From assembly GCA_900543165.1 (NCBI GenBank), contig UQQQ01000015.1, forward strand, positions 1-38,574: 38,574 nucleotides of DNA, written 5' to 3'. Below, piece by piece: positions 1 through 9,000 of the stretch (position 1 is its first letter; the number at the start of each line of letters is the position of its first letter). The notes beneath the pieces were generated by a model that worked only from the letters and a program-made list of their open reading frames with translations, made no database searches and was not told the DNA's origin. This DNA comes from an uncultured Dialister sp. (lineage in GTDB: Bacteria > Bacillota > Negativicutes > Veillonellales > Dialisteraceae). The position numbers were made by a program, and so were the translations under genes.

Positions 1-68
1 GGGTAGGCCCTTGGAGAAGGGCCGCGCCAAAGGCGCAGGATAGAGTGCCTCGAAGAGGCACAACTCTA
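1..68. other. Run of three GC-rich hairpins, unidentified
   Basis: Three inverted repeats follow one another directly: GGCCCTT/AAGGGCC (6-23), GCGCC/GGCGC (24-36) and GTGCCTC/GAGGCAC (45-61), the last extended by TAGA/TCTA with a small bulge. This packing suggests a structured RNA or the end of one, cut by the window edge, or a repeat module. The opening bases faintly recall the 3' half of RNase P RNA, but the conserved ACAGAA...GGCUUA block is missing, so no RNA family is assigned. Confidence 0.35.
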
Positions 69-233
69 CGCAGCGGTATGAAAAATGATATGAGACGATC
101 CGTCTTTCTTACGTGTCATGAGGGCCGAAGTGGAGGGAAGACCGGTAAACCGTGGGTGAGGGAAAGGCAAAAAAAGGAAGCACCAAGGTATCATTTGAGT
201 GAGAGCGCATGCGTGCATATGGTGGCAGTGCAA

Positions 234-268
234 TAAAGATCCCTCGGCTGCGCTCGAGATGACGATGC
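234..268. repeat. Short dispersed repeat, GATCCCTC...GCGCTCGAGATGAC type
   Basis: This stretch closely matches, in inverse orientation, the left arm of the palindromic element near 34354 and, in the same sense, its right arm near 34467-34498. It is a REP-like intergenic repeat module with no coding potential. Confidence 0.5.
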
Positions 269-298
269 TTGGGGAGCGGATAGGTTCACAAGGGTGGT

Positions 299-470
299 GT
301 GCCGCCTTTTTTAGAAGAGGGTATTCTCGCATCGTAGCCTTCCCCTCTAGGGGAAGGTACTCCGCAGGGGCGGATAGGGTGACTATGGTATAAAAGACAG
401 CTGTGATAAAGTTTCCCGGTCACTCCTAGGATTGGTTCTCTTTGCTTTCATTTGGTTCAGGGTTAAAGAG
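299..470 (-). repeat. Dispersed intergenic repeat, copy C (inverted, rearranged)
   Basis: The reverse complement of this stretch matches most of the repeat at 17332-17572: the blocks around TTCCCCTCTAGGGGAAGG, GGATAGGGTGACTATGG and CCCGGTCACTCCTA are shared. The module that reads TTTGCTTTCATTTGGTTCAG on the plus strand lies next to the opposite end compared with copy A, so modules have been shuffled rather than simply inverted as a block. No gene lies between 1 and 610. Confidence 0.8.
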
Positions 471-482
471 TCTGCGAGACTG

Positions 483-533
483 CTCTTACAAGCTTTTTCC
501 TGTCACGTAGCAACAGGAAAAAGCTTGTAAGAG
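483..533. repeat. Perfect 21-bp inverted repeat upstream of the trimeric autotransporter
   Basis: The arms 483-503 and 513-531 plus two flanking pairs (to 533) form an uninterrupted 21-bp stem around a 9-base loop (504-512). No T-run follows on the plus strand, so it is not an ordinary terminator for rightward transcription. It ends 77 bases before the likely start of the adhesin gene and could be a leader hairpin, an operator, or a remnant of an inserted element. Confidence 0.8.
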
Positions 534-610
534 GGGATCGTGTGACAGACGGTGAAGGCAGTTTGTGTACTATTCTACGATGTTTGGGGATAGGGTTTCA
601 GGATATTGGT

Positions 611-1702
611 ATGATGAAAAGCAAGAAATTAGTTTCGGCAATTTTGGCTGCTGCATCGATTGCAGGGGGTGTGGTTGGCGCTCAGGCAGCGACTATTGAT
701 GATTTGGCTGCAAAAGTTCAAGAGCAGCTGGATGCTCAAGACAACAAAAACAAAGTACAAGATGAATCTATCAAAGCACACGGCGCAGCAATCAACGCTA
801 ACAAAGATGCAATCAAAGCTAACGCTGATGCAATCAAAGCTAACAAAGAAGATGCTGATGCAAAAAATACATATTTTAGCAGCCGTATCGAAAACAATAC
901 CGCTAACATCGATAAGAACAAAGTTGCTATCGAAAACGAAGCAAAAGATCGCAAAGATGCAGACACGAAGCTGAACGCTAAAATCGACAGCAACGCTGCA
1001 AAAGTTCAAGAGCAGCTGGACGCTCAAGACAACAAAAACAAAGTACAAGATGAATCTATCAAAGCACACGGCGCAGCAATCAACGCTAACAAAGATGCAA
1101 TCAAAGCTAACGCTGATGCAATCAAAGCTAACAAAGAAGATGCTGATGCAAAAAATACATATTTTAGCAGCCGTATCGAAAACAATACCGCTAACATCGA
1201 TAAGAACAAAGTTGCTATCGAAAACGAAGCAAAAGCTCGTAAAGATGCAGACCAGAAGCTGCAGAACAACATCGATAAGGAAGCAGCAGCTCGCATTGCA
1301 GGCGATGATATGCTGAACAGCCGCATTGATCAGGTGGCATCGGATGTGAATAAGGGCATCGCCAAGGCATCCGCTCTGGCTGCACTTCACCCACTGGACT
1401 ATGATCCGGACAATAAATTCGACATTGCTGCCGCAGGTGGTTTTTATAAAGGCGAGAATGCATTTGCTCTGGGTGCATTCTACCGTCCGAACAGAAATGT
1501 CATGCTGAGCATGGGAACGACCTTGACCGGCGGTGATAATGCTTACAATGTCGGTCTGACCTTCAAAATCGGTAAATCCGGTAAGCACACGGAAGCTGGT
1601 CTTACCACGGCTGACCTGTACGCAATGATCGGTGCTATGCAGGACAAGATGGATCAGCAGCAGAAGAAAATCGAAGAACTGGAAGCAAAACAGGCTAAGT
1701 AA
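611..1702 (+). CDS. YadA-type trimeric autotransporter adhesin (type Vc)
   Basis: A 363-residue surface protein if started at the ATG-ATG at 611, where AGGA lies 7 bases upstream and a typical signal peptide follows (basic start, hydrophobic core, cleavage near GAQA, about residue 26). A GTG at 542 in frame would add 23 residues before the signal and is less likely. Residues 33-112 and 129-208 are near-identical copies of an alanine/asparagine/lysine-rich coiled-coil segment, a likely trimeric stalk. Residues about 260-321 resemble the YadA membrane anchor (DIAAAGGFYKGENAFALG through YNVGLTFKIG). About 42 residues then follow with a further predicted coiled coil rich in Gln, Lys and Glu, which is unusual because anchors normally end at the last strand. 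By family the protein trimerises in the outer membrane and serves in adhesion. The ligand is unknown. Confidence 0.85.
   Translation: MMKSKKLVSAILAAASIAGGVVGAQAATIDDLAAKVQEQLDAQDNKNKVQDESIKAHGAAINANKDAIKANADAIKANKEDADAKNTYFSSRIENNTANIDKNKVAIENEAKDRKDADTKLNAKIDSNAAKVQEQLDAQDNKNKVQDESIKAHGAAINANKDAIKANADAIKANKEDADAKNTYFSSRIENNTANIDKNKVAIENEAKARKDADQKLQNNIDKEAAARIAGDDMLNSRIDQVASDVNKGIAKASALAALHPLDYDPDNKFDIAAAGGFYKGENAFALGAFYRPNRNVMLSMGTTLTGGDNAYNVGLTFKIGKSGKHTEAGLTTADLYAMIGAMQDKMDQQQKKIEELEAKQAK
707..1235 (+). repeat. In-gene direct repeat, 2 x ~241 bp at 288-bp spacing
   Basis: Bases 707-947 and 995-1235 are almost identical; one visible difference is GAT versus GAC in the same Asp codon. The copies are in frame, 96 codons apart, and encode the stalk coiled coil. 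Near-identity at synonymous sites points to a recent duplication or gene conversion. Recombination between them would remove or add exactly 96 residues. Confidence 0.95.
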
Positions 1703-1721
1703 TCATTTCCCTGGAGGCTTC

Positions 1722-1755
1722 GAAAAGGTTCAGATAAAATCTGGGCCTTTTCTTG
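1722..1755 (+). terminator. Rho-independent terminator after the trimeric autotransporter
   Basis: GAAAAGG at 1722 pairs with CCTTTTC at 1746-1752, with an inner AGAT/ATCT pair, and lies 20 bases after the stop codon. Confidence 0.7.
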
Positions 1756-1847
1756 TGCATAGGGAGGCTATCCGAAATATGATTCGTCTCTATATTATTT
1801 CCCATAGCACATATGCATATTTGGTATAGATATATAGAAATTTGCAA

Positions 1848-1860
1848 TATAATCGGGGGG
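1848..1860 (+). promoter_or_regulatory. Candidate -10 box (TATAAT) followed by a G6 run
   Basis: TATAAT at 1848-1853 is followed after one base by six G (1855-1860) and then TAA, about 100 bases before the autotransporter start. A TTGGTA at 1821 is too far away (21 bp) for a good -35. The G run near the expected start site resembles the G7 run in the putative promoter at 36416-36443. Confidence 0.4.
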
Positions 1861-1953
1861 TAATCTATAGGCGGGGTTTTAAGCTTCTAAATAATAGTTG
1901 TTTTAGATTCTTCGTGGTGTGGCGAGCGTGTCTCGCAGAAAAGAGGAATGCAA

Positions 1954-4824
1954 ATGAAAAGCAAAAAGATGTTAGCACAGATTGCCGCCTTTTCGCTGGT
2001 CTTCGGAATGACGGGTGTGGTTTCATCCTGGGCAGATAACACGGCGGATGAGGTCGTAGTTAAAGGCTCGACGGTGGAGCAGTACGATCCTATTAATATC
2101 GTGAGAGTAGATAATACATTGGTGGATACAGCTGCGGATGGTAGCCTGTCCATTACTGGCAAAGATGTAAGAGGTATTTACTTGAAAGATGGAGCAAAAT
2201 TAACGGCGAATAACGTTAATTTCAATGATAAAGGAACTGCGAATGAAGTGACTGCGGAGAAGGGCAGTACGCTCATCGTAAATGGTGGCAGTATCACGGC
2301 ACCCATGAGACATTTCAGTGCGGATAGCGGAAGCACGATCTTAACTGATGGGACCACGATTACTACTGGTGCTTTTGCAAATAATGCTGCCATCACGCTG
2401 AAGAACAGTACGACATCGGGAACTTGGCTGTATGCGGGAAATGCATTTCCTGAAAATCTGAATGATAAAGATGATACTGTAGAAGAAGGTCTGCCTGTCG
2501 GATCTATTACTATTGATGGCGGTACGGCCAGCGTGAAAAATGTATTGGTGCAGAACAAAGGGCAGTTCAAGGTTACTAATGGTGCCGTGTTGGATGTGAC
2601 GAAGGATACGTCGGCAATAGATTCGGAAATTGAACAGTCTGCTACCGGTATTAAGAAGGGCGGAGAAATCGTCGTCAGAGCTTGGGGACCGAATACCGCG
2701 TGGGCAGAAAAAGAGAATAATGATACAATCACTAACCTGAAACAAGTATCGACTCTGGCAGTGAACGGTGCGACGGTCAAGGCAAATAAGCTTACCGTAG
2801 AGGGGAAAGAAGCTAAAGAATTAAACTATTCTGAGAGCGCTGCCTTTAAGGCGAAGAATAACAGTACGGTGGTATTAGATTCTGCCGTACTAAATCGTGC
2901 GAAGTTTTGTGCAGAAAACAGTCAGATTTCCATCGGTGATTTGCACGCAGACAATAGCCAGTTTCTTGCCAATAACGGCACAAAAGCTGAAATTCAGAAG
3001 ATGACAATGGATAATGGGAGTGTCTTGGGTGTAGGTTCCTATGGCAAAGTTGCTGACGTCACTGTTCATCAGTTGAACATGAAGGGTAACAGCACTATTG
3101 CCATCGAGAACGGTCAACTGAATTCCGACCAGATCACCATGGACAAGTCGACCATCGACATCGCGGGCGTCGGCACGCTGATCGCGAACAAGATGACGCT
3201 GAATAATACCACGTTGTCCTTGAGCGGCATTCAGAATAAGGCGGCTACGCTGGCCCTCGATGCGGATGAGGATATCCAACCACTGGATGTCACGCAGGAT
3301 GGGGTGACTGTCGAGGTCAAGGATACGCTCGATATGAATGGCGGCACGCTTCAGGTCAATGCTGGCTCGAAGCTCATCACGAACCAGATGAAGCTCGCCA
3401 ATGGCAGCACGGTCAATGTCGTTGGACCGGGTTCATCCTATACCATCAACGGCAAAGAAAATGTCATGAGCGGAAATGCGCAGATCGCAGTCACCGGTGG
3501 CGGCAGCGTCAAGCTGGCAGAGGGTGCTGGCATCAAGGCGGAAGCAGATGCCAACAACAAGGTGAAGACCATCATCACGGCGGATGATCGCAGCACGGTC
3601 AAACTGGAGAAGGGCAGCAGCCTGTATATCGCGAATGCGAAGAAGGGTGACACGGTCCCTGATGTTTCTACCGCTATCCAGATCGGGACGGAATACAAAG
3701 GAAATGATTTCGATAATATTTATGGTGACAGCCGCCGCACGATAGCAAAAAAGGGTGCAAACGGCAAGTACACCTTCAAGTCAAATATCGATGAGATTTC
3801 GAAGGGTTCCCCGATTTTTAACATCCTGAAAGAAGCGGATGAGAATGAAGGAAAACTGACGAAATTCATGGATAAGGCCTTGGACCTAGGCACGACGGAT
3901 GCACAGGCGAATAATGCGCTTGAACATGCAGCGGCGATTGCGGAAATGGCTGGCGTGACCCACGGCACATATGGATTTGCACAGGATTTCTCCGGCATGA
4001 TCGCTGACCACAAGGGGGAAGGAAGCGGCATCTGGGCAAACTACCTCCGTCAGGATAAGAAGGTGGACGGTTTCCAGGTCGCTGGACGAAAGGCGAAGTA
4101 TGATGTGAAGTACAATGGCTTCCTCATTGGCAGTGATCTGATTTCTGATGAAACCTCTCGCACGGGCATCGCTTTTGCGTATGCGGATGGCAGCCATACA
4201 GAGAAGGATGGCGTAATCGGGACGAATGATACCAAGTACTATGGCGGTGATGTGTACCATCACTTCACCGCTGGCGGTATCCAGTATAAAGCGGATATCG
4301 GTTTCATCAAAAGCGATAATGATCTGGAGCAGACCCAGCTGGGAACGACCATCAAGGGCTCTGTGGATGGCAATGCCTTCTTCGCCGGCATCCGTGCTGA
4401 GAAGGAAATTGCGCTTGGCGCGTCTTCCCTGACTCCGTATGCAGGACTTTGTTACTATCGTATCCATACCGGAGACTTCACGGACAGCCTTGGCATGAAG
4501 CATGAAACCGAAAATGCCAACCTTTGGAATCTGCCGGTCGGCGTGGAATTCCGTCATGAGGTCAAAAATGGCAACTGGAGCCTTACCCCGGTCGCAGAAA
4601 TCGGGTACAATTTCGCGATGGGAGATAAGGACACGAAGGAAACAGTCAGCCTCGGTAATGCGGCGGATACCTTCTCCTTCGACATCGGTGAAAGTGCCTT
4701 CCTCGCTCGCCTCGGCGTAGAAGCAGAAAACAGCACATGGACTTTGGGCGGCGGCTATCGCTATCAGAAGGGCAGTGATACCCAGTCGAACCAGTGGTAC
4801 ATCCAGGCCGGCTATCGTTTCTAA
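1954..4824 (+). CDS. Type Va autotransporter with beta-helix-like passenger and C-terminal barrel
   Basis: The start is placed at 1954, with AGAGGA ending 6 bases upstream; an ATG at 1948 would overlap the ideal spacing. This gives 956 residues. Residues 1-27 form a signal peptide ending in SSWA, much like the preceding gene's MKSKK start. Residues about 28-640 are a repetitive passenger rich in Asn, Thr, Gly and short beta-strand motifs such as LTVEGK and MTLNNTTLSL, consistent with a beta-helix. Residues about 690-956 form the autotransporter beta-barrel, from GIWANYLRQDKK to the terminal YIQAGYRF with the expected final Phe. By family the barrel inserts in the outer membrane and exposes the passenger. 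No protease or esterase motif was recognised, so an adhesin or antigen role is inferred. Base composition changes near 3115 within the passenger. Confidence 0.88.
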   Translation: MKSKKMLAQIAAFSLVFGMTGVVSSWADNTADEVVVKGSTVEQYDPINIVRVDNTLVDTAADGSLSITGKDVRGIYLKDGAKLTANNVNFNDKGTANEVTAEKGSTLIVNGGSITAPMRHFSADSGSTILTDGTTITTGAFANNAAITLKNSTTSGTWLYAGNAFPENLNDKDDTVEEGLPVGSITIDGGTASVKNVLVQNKGQFKVTNGAVLDVTKDTSAIDSEIEQSATGIKKGGEIVVRAWGPNTAWAEKENNDTITNLKQVSTLAVNGATVKANKLTVEGKEAKELNYSESAAFKAKNNSTVVLDSAVLNRAKFCAENSQISIGDLHADNSQFLANNGTKAEIQKMTMDNGSVLGVGSYGKVADVTVHQLNMKGNSTIAIENGQLNSDQITMDKSTIDIAGVGTLIANKMTLNNTTLSLSGIQNKAATLALDADEDIQPLDVTQDGVTVEVKDTLDMNGGTLQVNAGSKLITNQMKLANGSTVNVVGPGSSYTINGKENVMSGNAQIAVTGGGSVKLAEGAGIKAEADANNKVKTIITADDRSTVKLEKGSSLYIANAKKGDTVPDVSTAIQIGTEYKGNDFDNIYGDSRRTIAKKGANGKYTFKSNIDEISKGSPIFNILKEADENEGKLTKFMDKALDLGTTDAQANNALEHAAAIAEMAGVTHGTYGFAQDFSGMIADHKGEGSGIWANYLRQDKKVDGFQVAGRKAKYDVKYNGFLIGSDLISDETSRTGIAFAYADGSHTEKDGVIGTNDTKYYGGDVYHHFTAGGIQYKADIGFIKSDNDLEQTQLGTTIKGSVDGNAFFAGIRAEKEIALGASSLTPYAGLCYYRIHTGDFTDSLGMKHETENANLWNLPVGVEFRHEVKNGNWSLTPVAEIGYNFAMGDKDTKETVSLGNAADTFSFDIGESAFLARLGVEAENSTWTLGGGYRYQKGSDTQSNQWYIQAGYRF

Positions 4825-4845
4825 TTGTTTTTGTAATCTTACTAT

Positions 4846-4891
4846 GGCAAGCAAAAGCACCAGTCGTTATGGCTGGTGTTTTTGGCTTGCC
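4846..4891 (+). terminator. Long-stem terminator after the autotransporter
   Basis: GGCAAGC-AAAA-GCACCAG (4846-4863) pairs with CTGGTG-TTTTT-GGCTTGCC (4873-4891). It is the only strong terminator between this gene and the convergent pilin gene, apart from the pilin's own. Confidence 0.75.
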
Positions 4892-5028
4892 GGCATGTCA
4901 TCCGCATCGAGGGCTTCGCGGCCTTTTTATTTGAGGAGGTAGGTCATTTGCTTTTTAGTTGCCAGTAGTTATGCCTACGATACGGGAGAGCAGTCTTTCC
5001 TGCAAGGCACGCAGGTATCAGCTGGCAA

Positions 5029-5075
5029 CCACGCATAAAAGCGCGCCCCGTGTGAGGGCGCGCTTTTATGCGTGG
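5029..5075 (-). terminator. Perfect 20-bp-stem terminator of the prepilin gene
   Basis: Bases 5029-5048 and 5056-5075 form a perfect 20-bp stem around a 7-base loop, with CGCGCCC in the upper stem and AAAA/TTTT in the lower part. It abuts the pilin stop codon (5076-5078, minus strand) and by symmetry could also stop rightward transcription. Confidence 0.8.
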
Positions 5076-5471
5076 TTATTTTCCTGTATCACTGTCTGCA
5101 CTTCCTGTCGATGTGCCGAAGGAGGAGTAGGTGACGCCATTAAAGGTGCAGGTGACTTCGCCTTTGCTTCCTACGGTATAAGCACCGGCGCCCGTGGGCG
5201 GTTCGGGGACTTTTTTCAGATAGCCGTTATCGCCTGCGAGAGTGGAGAGGTCGGTGGGGTAGGTGCCGCCTTTCTTGACGTGGTAGACTTCCATGGCGGT
5301 GCCGATGGTGGAAAGATCAGACTGGATCTTGGCGACCTTCGCTTCGTCGGTCATGCCGACGAGGTTCGGGATGGCAACGGCGGCAAGGATGCCGATGATC
5401 GCGACGACGATGATGAGCTCTAAAAGCATGAAGCCTTTTCTTTTCTTGATCGTTCTCTTTTCTTTTTCCAT
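5076..5471 (-). CDS. Type IV prepilin-like protein (pseudopilin)
   Basis: A 131-residue protein with a short basic leader followed by the prepilin peptidase signature: Gly13 / Phe14, Glu at mature position 5 (Glu18) and the hydrophobic helix IIVVAIIGILAAVAIP. The mature N-terminus reads FMLLEL rather than the textbook FTLIEL, but the key Gly and Glu are present. By family it is processed by a prepilin peptidase and assembled in a type IV pilus, a competence pseudopilus or a secretion pseudopilus. The C-terminal part is short, Gly/Thr/Ser-rich and ends without an obvious disulfide loop; one Cys is visible (VTCTF). The start is supported by AGGAGG 6 bases upstream on the minus strand. No pilus assembly genes lie in the window, so it is an orphan here. 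Confidence 0.85.
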   Translation of the reverse strand: MEKEKRTIKKRKGFMLLELIIVVAIIGILAAVAIPNLVGMTDEAKVAKIQSDLSTIGTAMEVYHVKKGGTYPTDLSTLAGDNGYLKKVPEPPTGAGAYTVGSKGEVTCTFNGVTYSSFGTSTGSADSDTGK

Positions 5472-5513
5472 GGGACCTCCTTGTTGTGAAGTGACGGGGG
5501 AATCGTTTCATTC

Positions 5514-5543
5514 ATTATGCGCTTTCCGTTTTTGATTTACCAA
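5514..5543 (-). promoter_or_regulatory. Candidate promoter of the prepilin gene
   Basis: On the minus strand TTGGTA (5543-5538) and CATAAT (5519-5514) are spaced by 18 bp, about 43 bases upstream of the ATG. Confidence 0.45.
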
Positions 5544-5847
5544 TATGAAATGCGAATGCTTGCTCGGGGTATCGGTGAGAAAATTAGATGAGAGGGGCTT
5601 TTTCCGGAAACACTCCTCCGTGAAGATCAGCACCTCTCCTTGGCGAATCGTCATCGCTCACAGGCCGCTGGTCCCCTTGCATTTTTCAGAACACAATGCT
5701 AGAATAAGCCGGAACGAAGATCCTGAAAAAGTCAATAGAAAAATTGACGCATAAAAACTTTTATATGGTGTATGATAATTTCTATAAAAGAAAATAAACG
5801 ATACGAGTTATAGAAGAAATCTTTATGCGGGACTTCGCGGGAAATGT

Positions 5848-5875
5848 TGCGGATATTGACTTTGTATGATATAAT
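5848..5875 (+). promoter_or_regulatory. Candidate rpoB promoter with extended -10
   Basis: TGATATAAT at 5867-5875 is an extended -10 box. TTGCGG at 5848-5853 lies 16 bp upstream. A second TATAAT at 5909-5914 could be an alternative start. The implied leader of 110-150 bases contains GGCAGGGA/TTTCCTGC and CTTTTTTCC/GGAAGAAAG hairpins just before the ribosome site. The 5472-6029 gap otherwise holds no gene. Confidence 0.5.
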
Positions 5876-6029
5876 TTTTATTCGCAACGGTTCTTTTAGT
5901 AGAGTATATATAATAGGTGATGTAATGCTTCCGGAGGCAGGCAGGGACTCGATGATTGGTTCGATTTCCTGCTTCTTTTTTCCGGGAGGAAGAAAGCCAT
6001 GTTGTTTTTATGAAAGGGTGAGGCAAGGA

Positions 6030-9000
6030 ATGCCGAACAGCAAGATGTTCAAACCTGTCGTGGTAGGGAAGAAAAAGAGATACACCTATGCCAGATCGCA
6101 GGAAGTACTGAAGATGCCCCATTTGCTCGATCTGCAGACGAAGTCGTATGAATGGTTCTGCAAGGAAGGGCTGAAGGATGTTTTCGCAGATATTTCTCCT
6201 ATCGAGGACAGCGCTAAGAAATGGGCGCTGCACTTTGGCGATTTCTATTTCGGCAAAGGCAAGTACAATATCGAACAGTGCAAGGCGAAGGATGTGAACT
6301 ACTCCGCTCCACTGTACGTGAAGACGCGTCTGGAAAACAAGGAAACCGGCGAGCTGAAAGAGCACGATCTGTTCATGGGGGATTTCCCGGTCATGACGGA
6401 CACGGGTACATTCATCATCAATGGTGCAGAGCGTGTCATCGTATCCCAGCTGGTTCGTTCCCCCGGCGTATACTATAAGCGCGAAAGAGATGCTTTTGAC
6501 AAGGAGATCTATACCGCGCAGCTGATCCCGAATCGCGGCGCGTGGATCGAGCTGGAATCGGATCCGGCCGGCTCCGTCTCTGTCCGTATTGATCGCAACC
6601 GTAAGATGCCGGTCACTGTCCTCATCCGTGCGCTGGGCTACTCTTCCAATGAAGAGATCCTGGAGCTTTTCGATCATGATATCCATATCGAAAAGACGCT
6701 GGAAAAAGACAGCACCACGGACAAAAAGTCCGCTCTGATCGAGATCTATCACAAGCTCCGCCCAGGTGAACCGGCCACCGAAGATAGTGGTACGACACTG
6801 CTCCATAATTTCTTCTTTGATCCGCGCCGTTATGATCTCGCGAAGGTCGGCCGTTACAAATTGAATAAGAAGCTGGCTTGGAAGAACCGTCTTCTCGGTC
6901 ACAAGACCGAAGGCCCGATCGTCAATATGGAAACGGGTGAAGTGGTCATCGAAGGCAACAGCACCATCGATGAAGAAGCCATCGCAAGAATCGAAGAAAG
7001 CGGTGTATTCTCTTCCTTCGATCAGGTTGAAGTGATGACCCAGAAGGATGATGGCACCCCGGTCAAGGTGATCTGCTCTTCCGGCAACCGCGAAGACAAT
7101 TACCGCACGCTGGAGATCTGTGATATCATCGCCTGCATTGATTATCTTCTGAACATGATGCAGGGCTATGGCAAGAGTGATGACATCGACCATCTGGGTA
7201 ACCGTCGCGTCCGCTGCGTCGGTGAGCTCCTGCAGAACCAGTTCCGTATCGGTCTCACCCGTATGGAAAGAGTGGTTCGCGAGAGAATGACCACCCAGGA
7301 CCAGGATAAGATGAGCGTACAGGCGCTCGTCAATATCCGCCCGGTCGTAGCTGCTATCAAGGAGTTCTTCGGAAGCTCCCAGCTGTCTCAGTTTATGGAC
7401 CAGACGAACCCGCTGGCAGAGCTCACGCATAAGCGTCGTCTTTCCGCTTTGGGACCTGGCGGTCTTTCCCGTGAACGTGCGGGGTTCGAAGTCCGCGACG
7501 TACATTACTCCCACTATGGACGTATGTGCCCGGTAGAAACCCCAGAAGGTCCGAACATCGGCTTGATCTCCTCTCTGTCGAACTATGGCGTCATCAATAA
7601 GTACGGCCTCATCGAGACACCGTACCGTCTGATCGATGAAAAGACACACACCGTCACCGACAAGTGCGAATATGTCACTGCTGACATCGAAGAAGACAAG
7701 ATCATCGCGCAGGCGAGCGAACCGCTCGATGCAGAAGGTCATTTCGTTCATAAGAATGTAGCGAGCCGCCGCGGCCCGGACGTACTCGAAGCGGAACCGG
7801 ACGAAGTCGTGCTGATGGACGTATCCCCGAAGCAGGTCGTCTCCATCGGTACCTCCCTCATTCCATTCCTCGAACACGATGATACGAACCGAGCTCTGAT
7901 GGGTGCGAACATGCAGCGTCAGGCTGTACCGCTTCTGCGTCCGGAAGCACCGCTCGTTGGCACCGGCATGGAATGGGTCGCTGGTCAGGACTCCGGCGTC
8001 TGCATTCTCGCTAAACGTGCCGGCACTGTCGAAAGAGTTACCGGCCGCCAGATCATCGTCCGCGCTGACAATGGCGAGCTTGACACCTACGACATCATCA
8101 AATTCATGCGTTCCAACCAGTCTACCTGCATCAACCAGCACCCGATCGTATCCAAGGGTGACCGCGTGGAAGCAGGAGACACGCTGGCAGACGGCATGGC
8201 GACCGATGGCGGCGAACTCGCTCTCGGCCACAATGTACTCGTAGCTTTCGTATCCTGGGAAGGGTACAACCACGAAGACGCCGTTCTGATCTCCGAACGT
8301 CTCTGCAAGGATGACCTGTACACCTCCATCCATATCGAAGAATATGAATGCGATGCCCGCGATACCAAGCTGGGCGAGGAAGAGATCACCCGTCAGCTGT
8401 CTTCTGTTTCTGAAGACGCTGTGAAATACCTCGACGAAAACGGTATTATCATGGTCGGCGCTGACGTCCGTCCAGGCGATATCCTGGTCGGCAAGGTCAC
8501 CCCGAAGGGCGAGACGGAGCTGACGCCGGAAGAACGACTGCTGCGTGCGATCTTCGGTGACAAAGAAAGAGAAGTCCGTGATACCTCCCTGCGTGTGCCG
8601 CACGGCGAATTCGGCAAAGTTGTCGATGTCAAGGTATTCACCCGTGAAAACGGTGATGAGCTGGCACCTGGCGTGAACAAGCTCGTCCGTGTCTACATTG
8701 CGCAGAAACGTAAGATCCGTGAAGGCGATAAGATGGCAGGCCGTCACGGCAACAAGTGCGTATGCTCCCGCATCATGCCTATCGAAGATATGCCGTTCAC
8801 CCCGGATGGCCGTCCGGTCGATCTGGTACTGAACCCACTGGGCGTACCGTCCCGAATGAACATCGGCCAGATCCTGGAAATCCATCTTTCCTGGGCCTGC
8901 CACATGCTCGGCGAAGAAATCCATGCGGCAATGGCAGCCGGTGTCGGCTCTCCGAAGTATGAAGAAATGAAGCAGCGCCTCATCGACTGCGGCTATGATT

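Noticed and set aside
1..68. RNase P RNA 3' end
   Set aside because: GGGTAGGC and GATAGA are reminiscent, but the universal ACAGAA and GGCUUA elements are not present, so the identification cannot be supported.
4946..5038. Possible 30-residue peptide with a signal-like start (ICFLVASSYA) behind a good AGGAGG
   Set aside because: The only start at proper spacing is ATT, which is extremely rare, and the stop lies inside the pilin terminator. More likely a gene remnant or chance frame. A GTTGCCAG/CTGGCAAC pair flanks it.
7366..7450. Rifampicin resistance change in RpoB (Ala where E. coli has Ser in NPLSE)
   Set aside because: NPLAEL is the normal Bacillus/Firmicutes form; the main Asp, His and Ser positions are unchanged.
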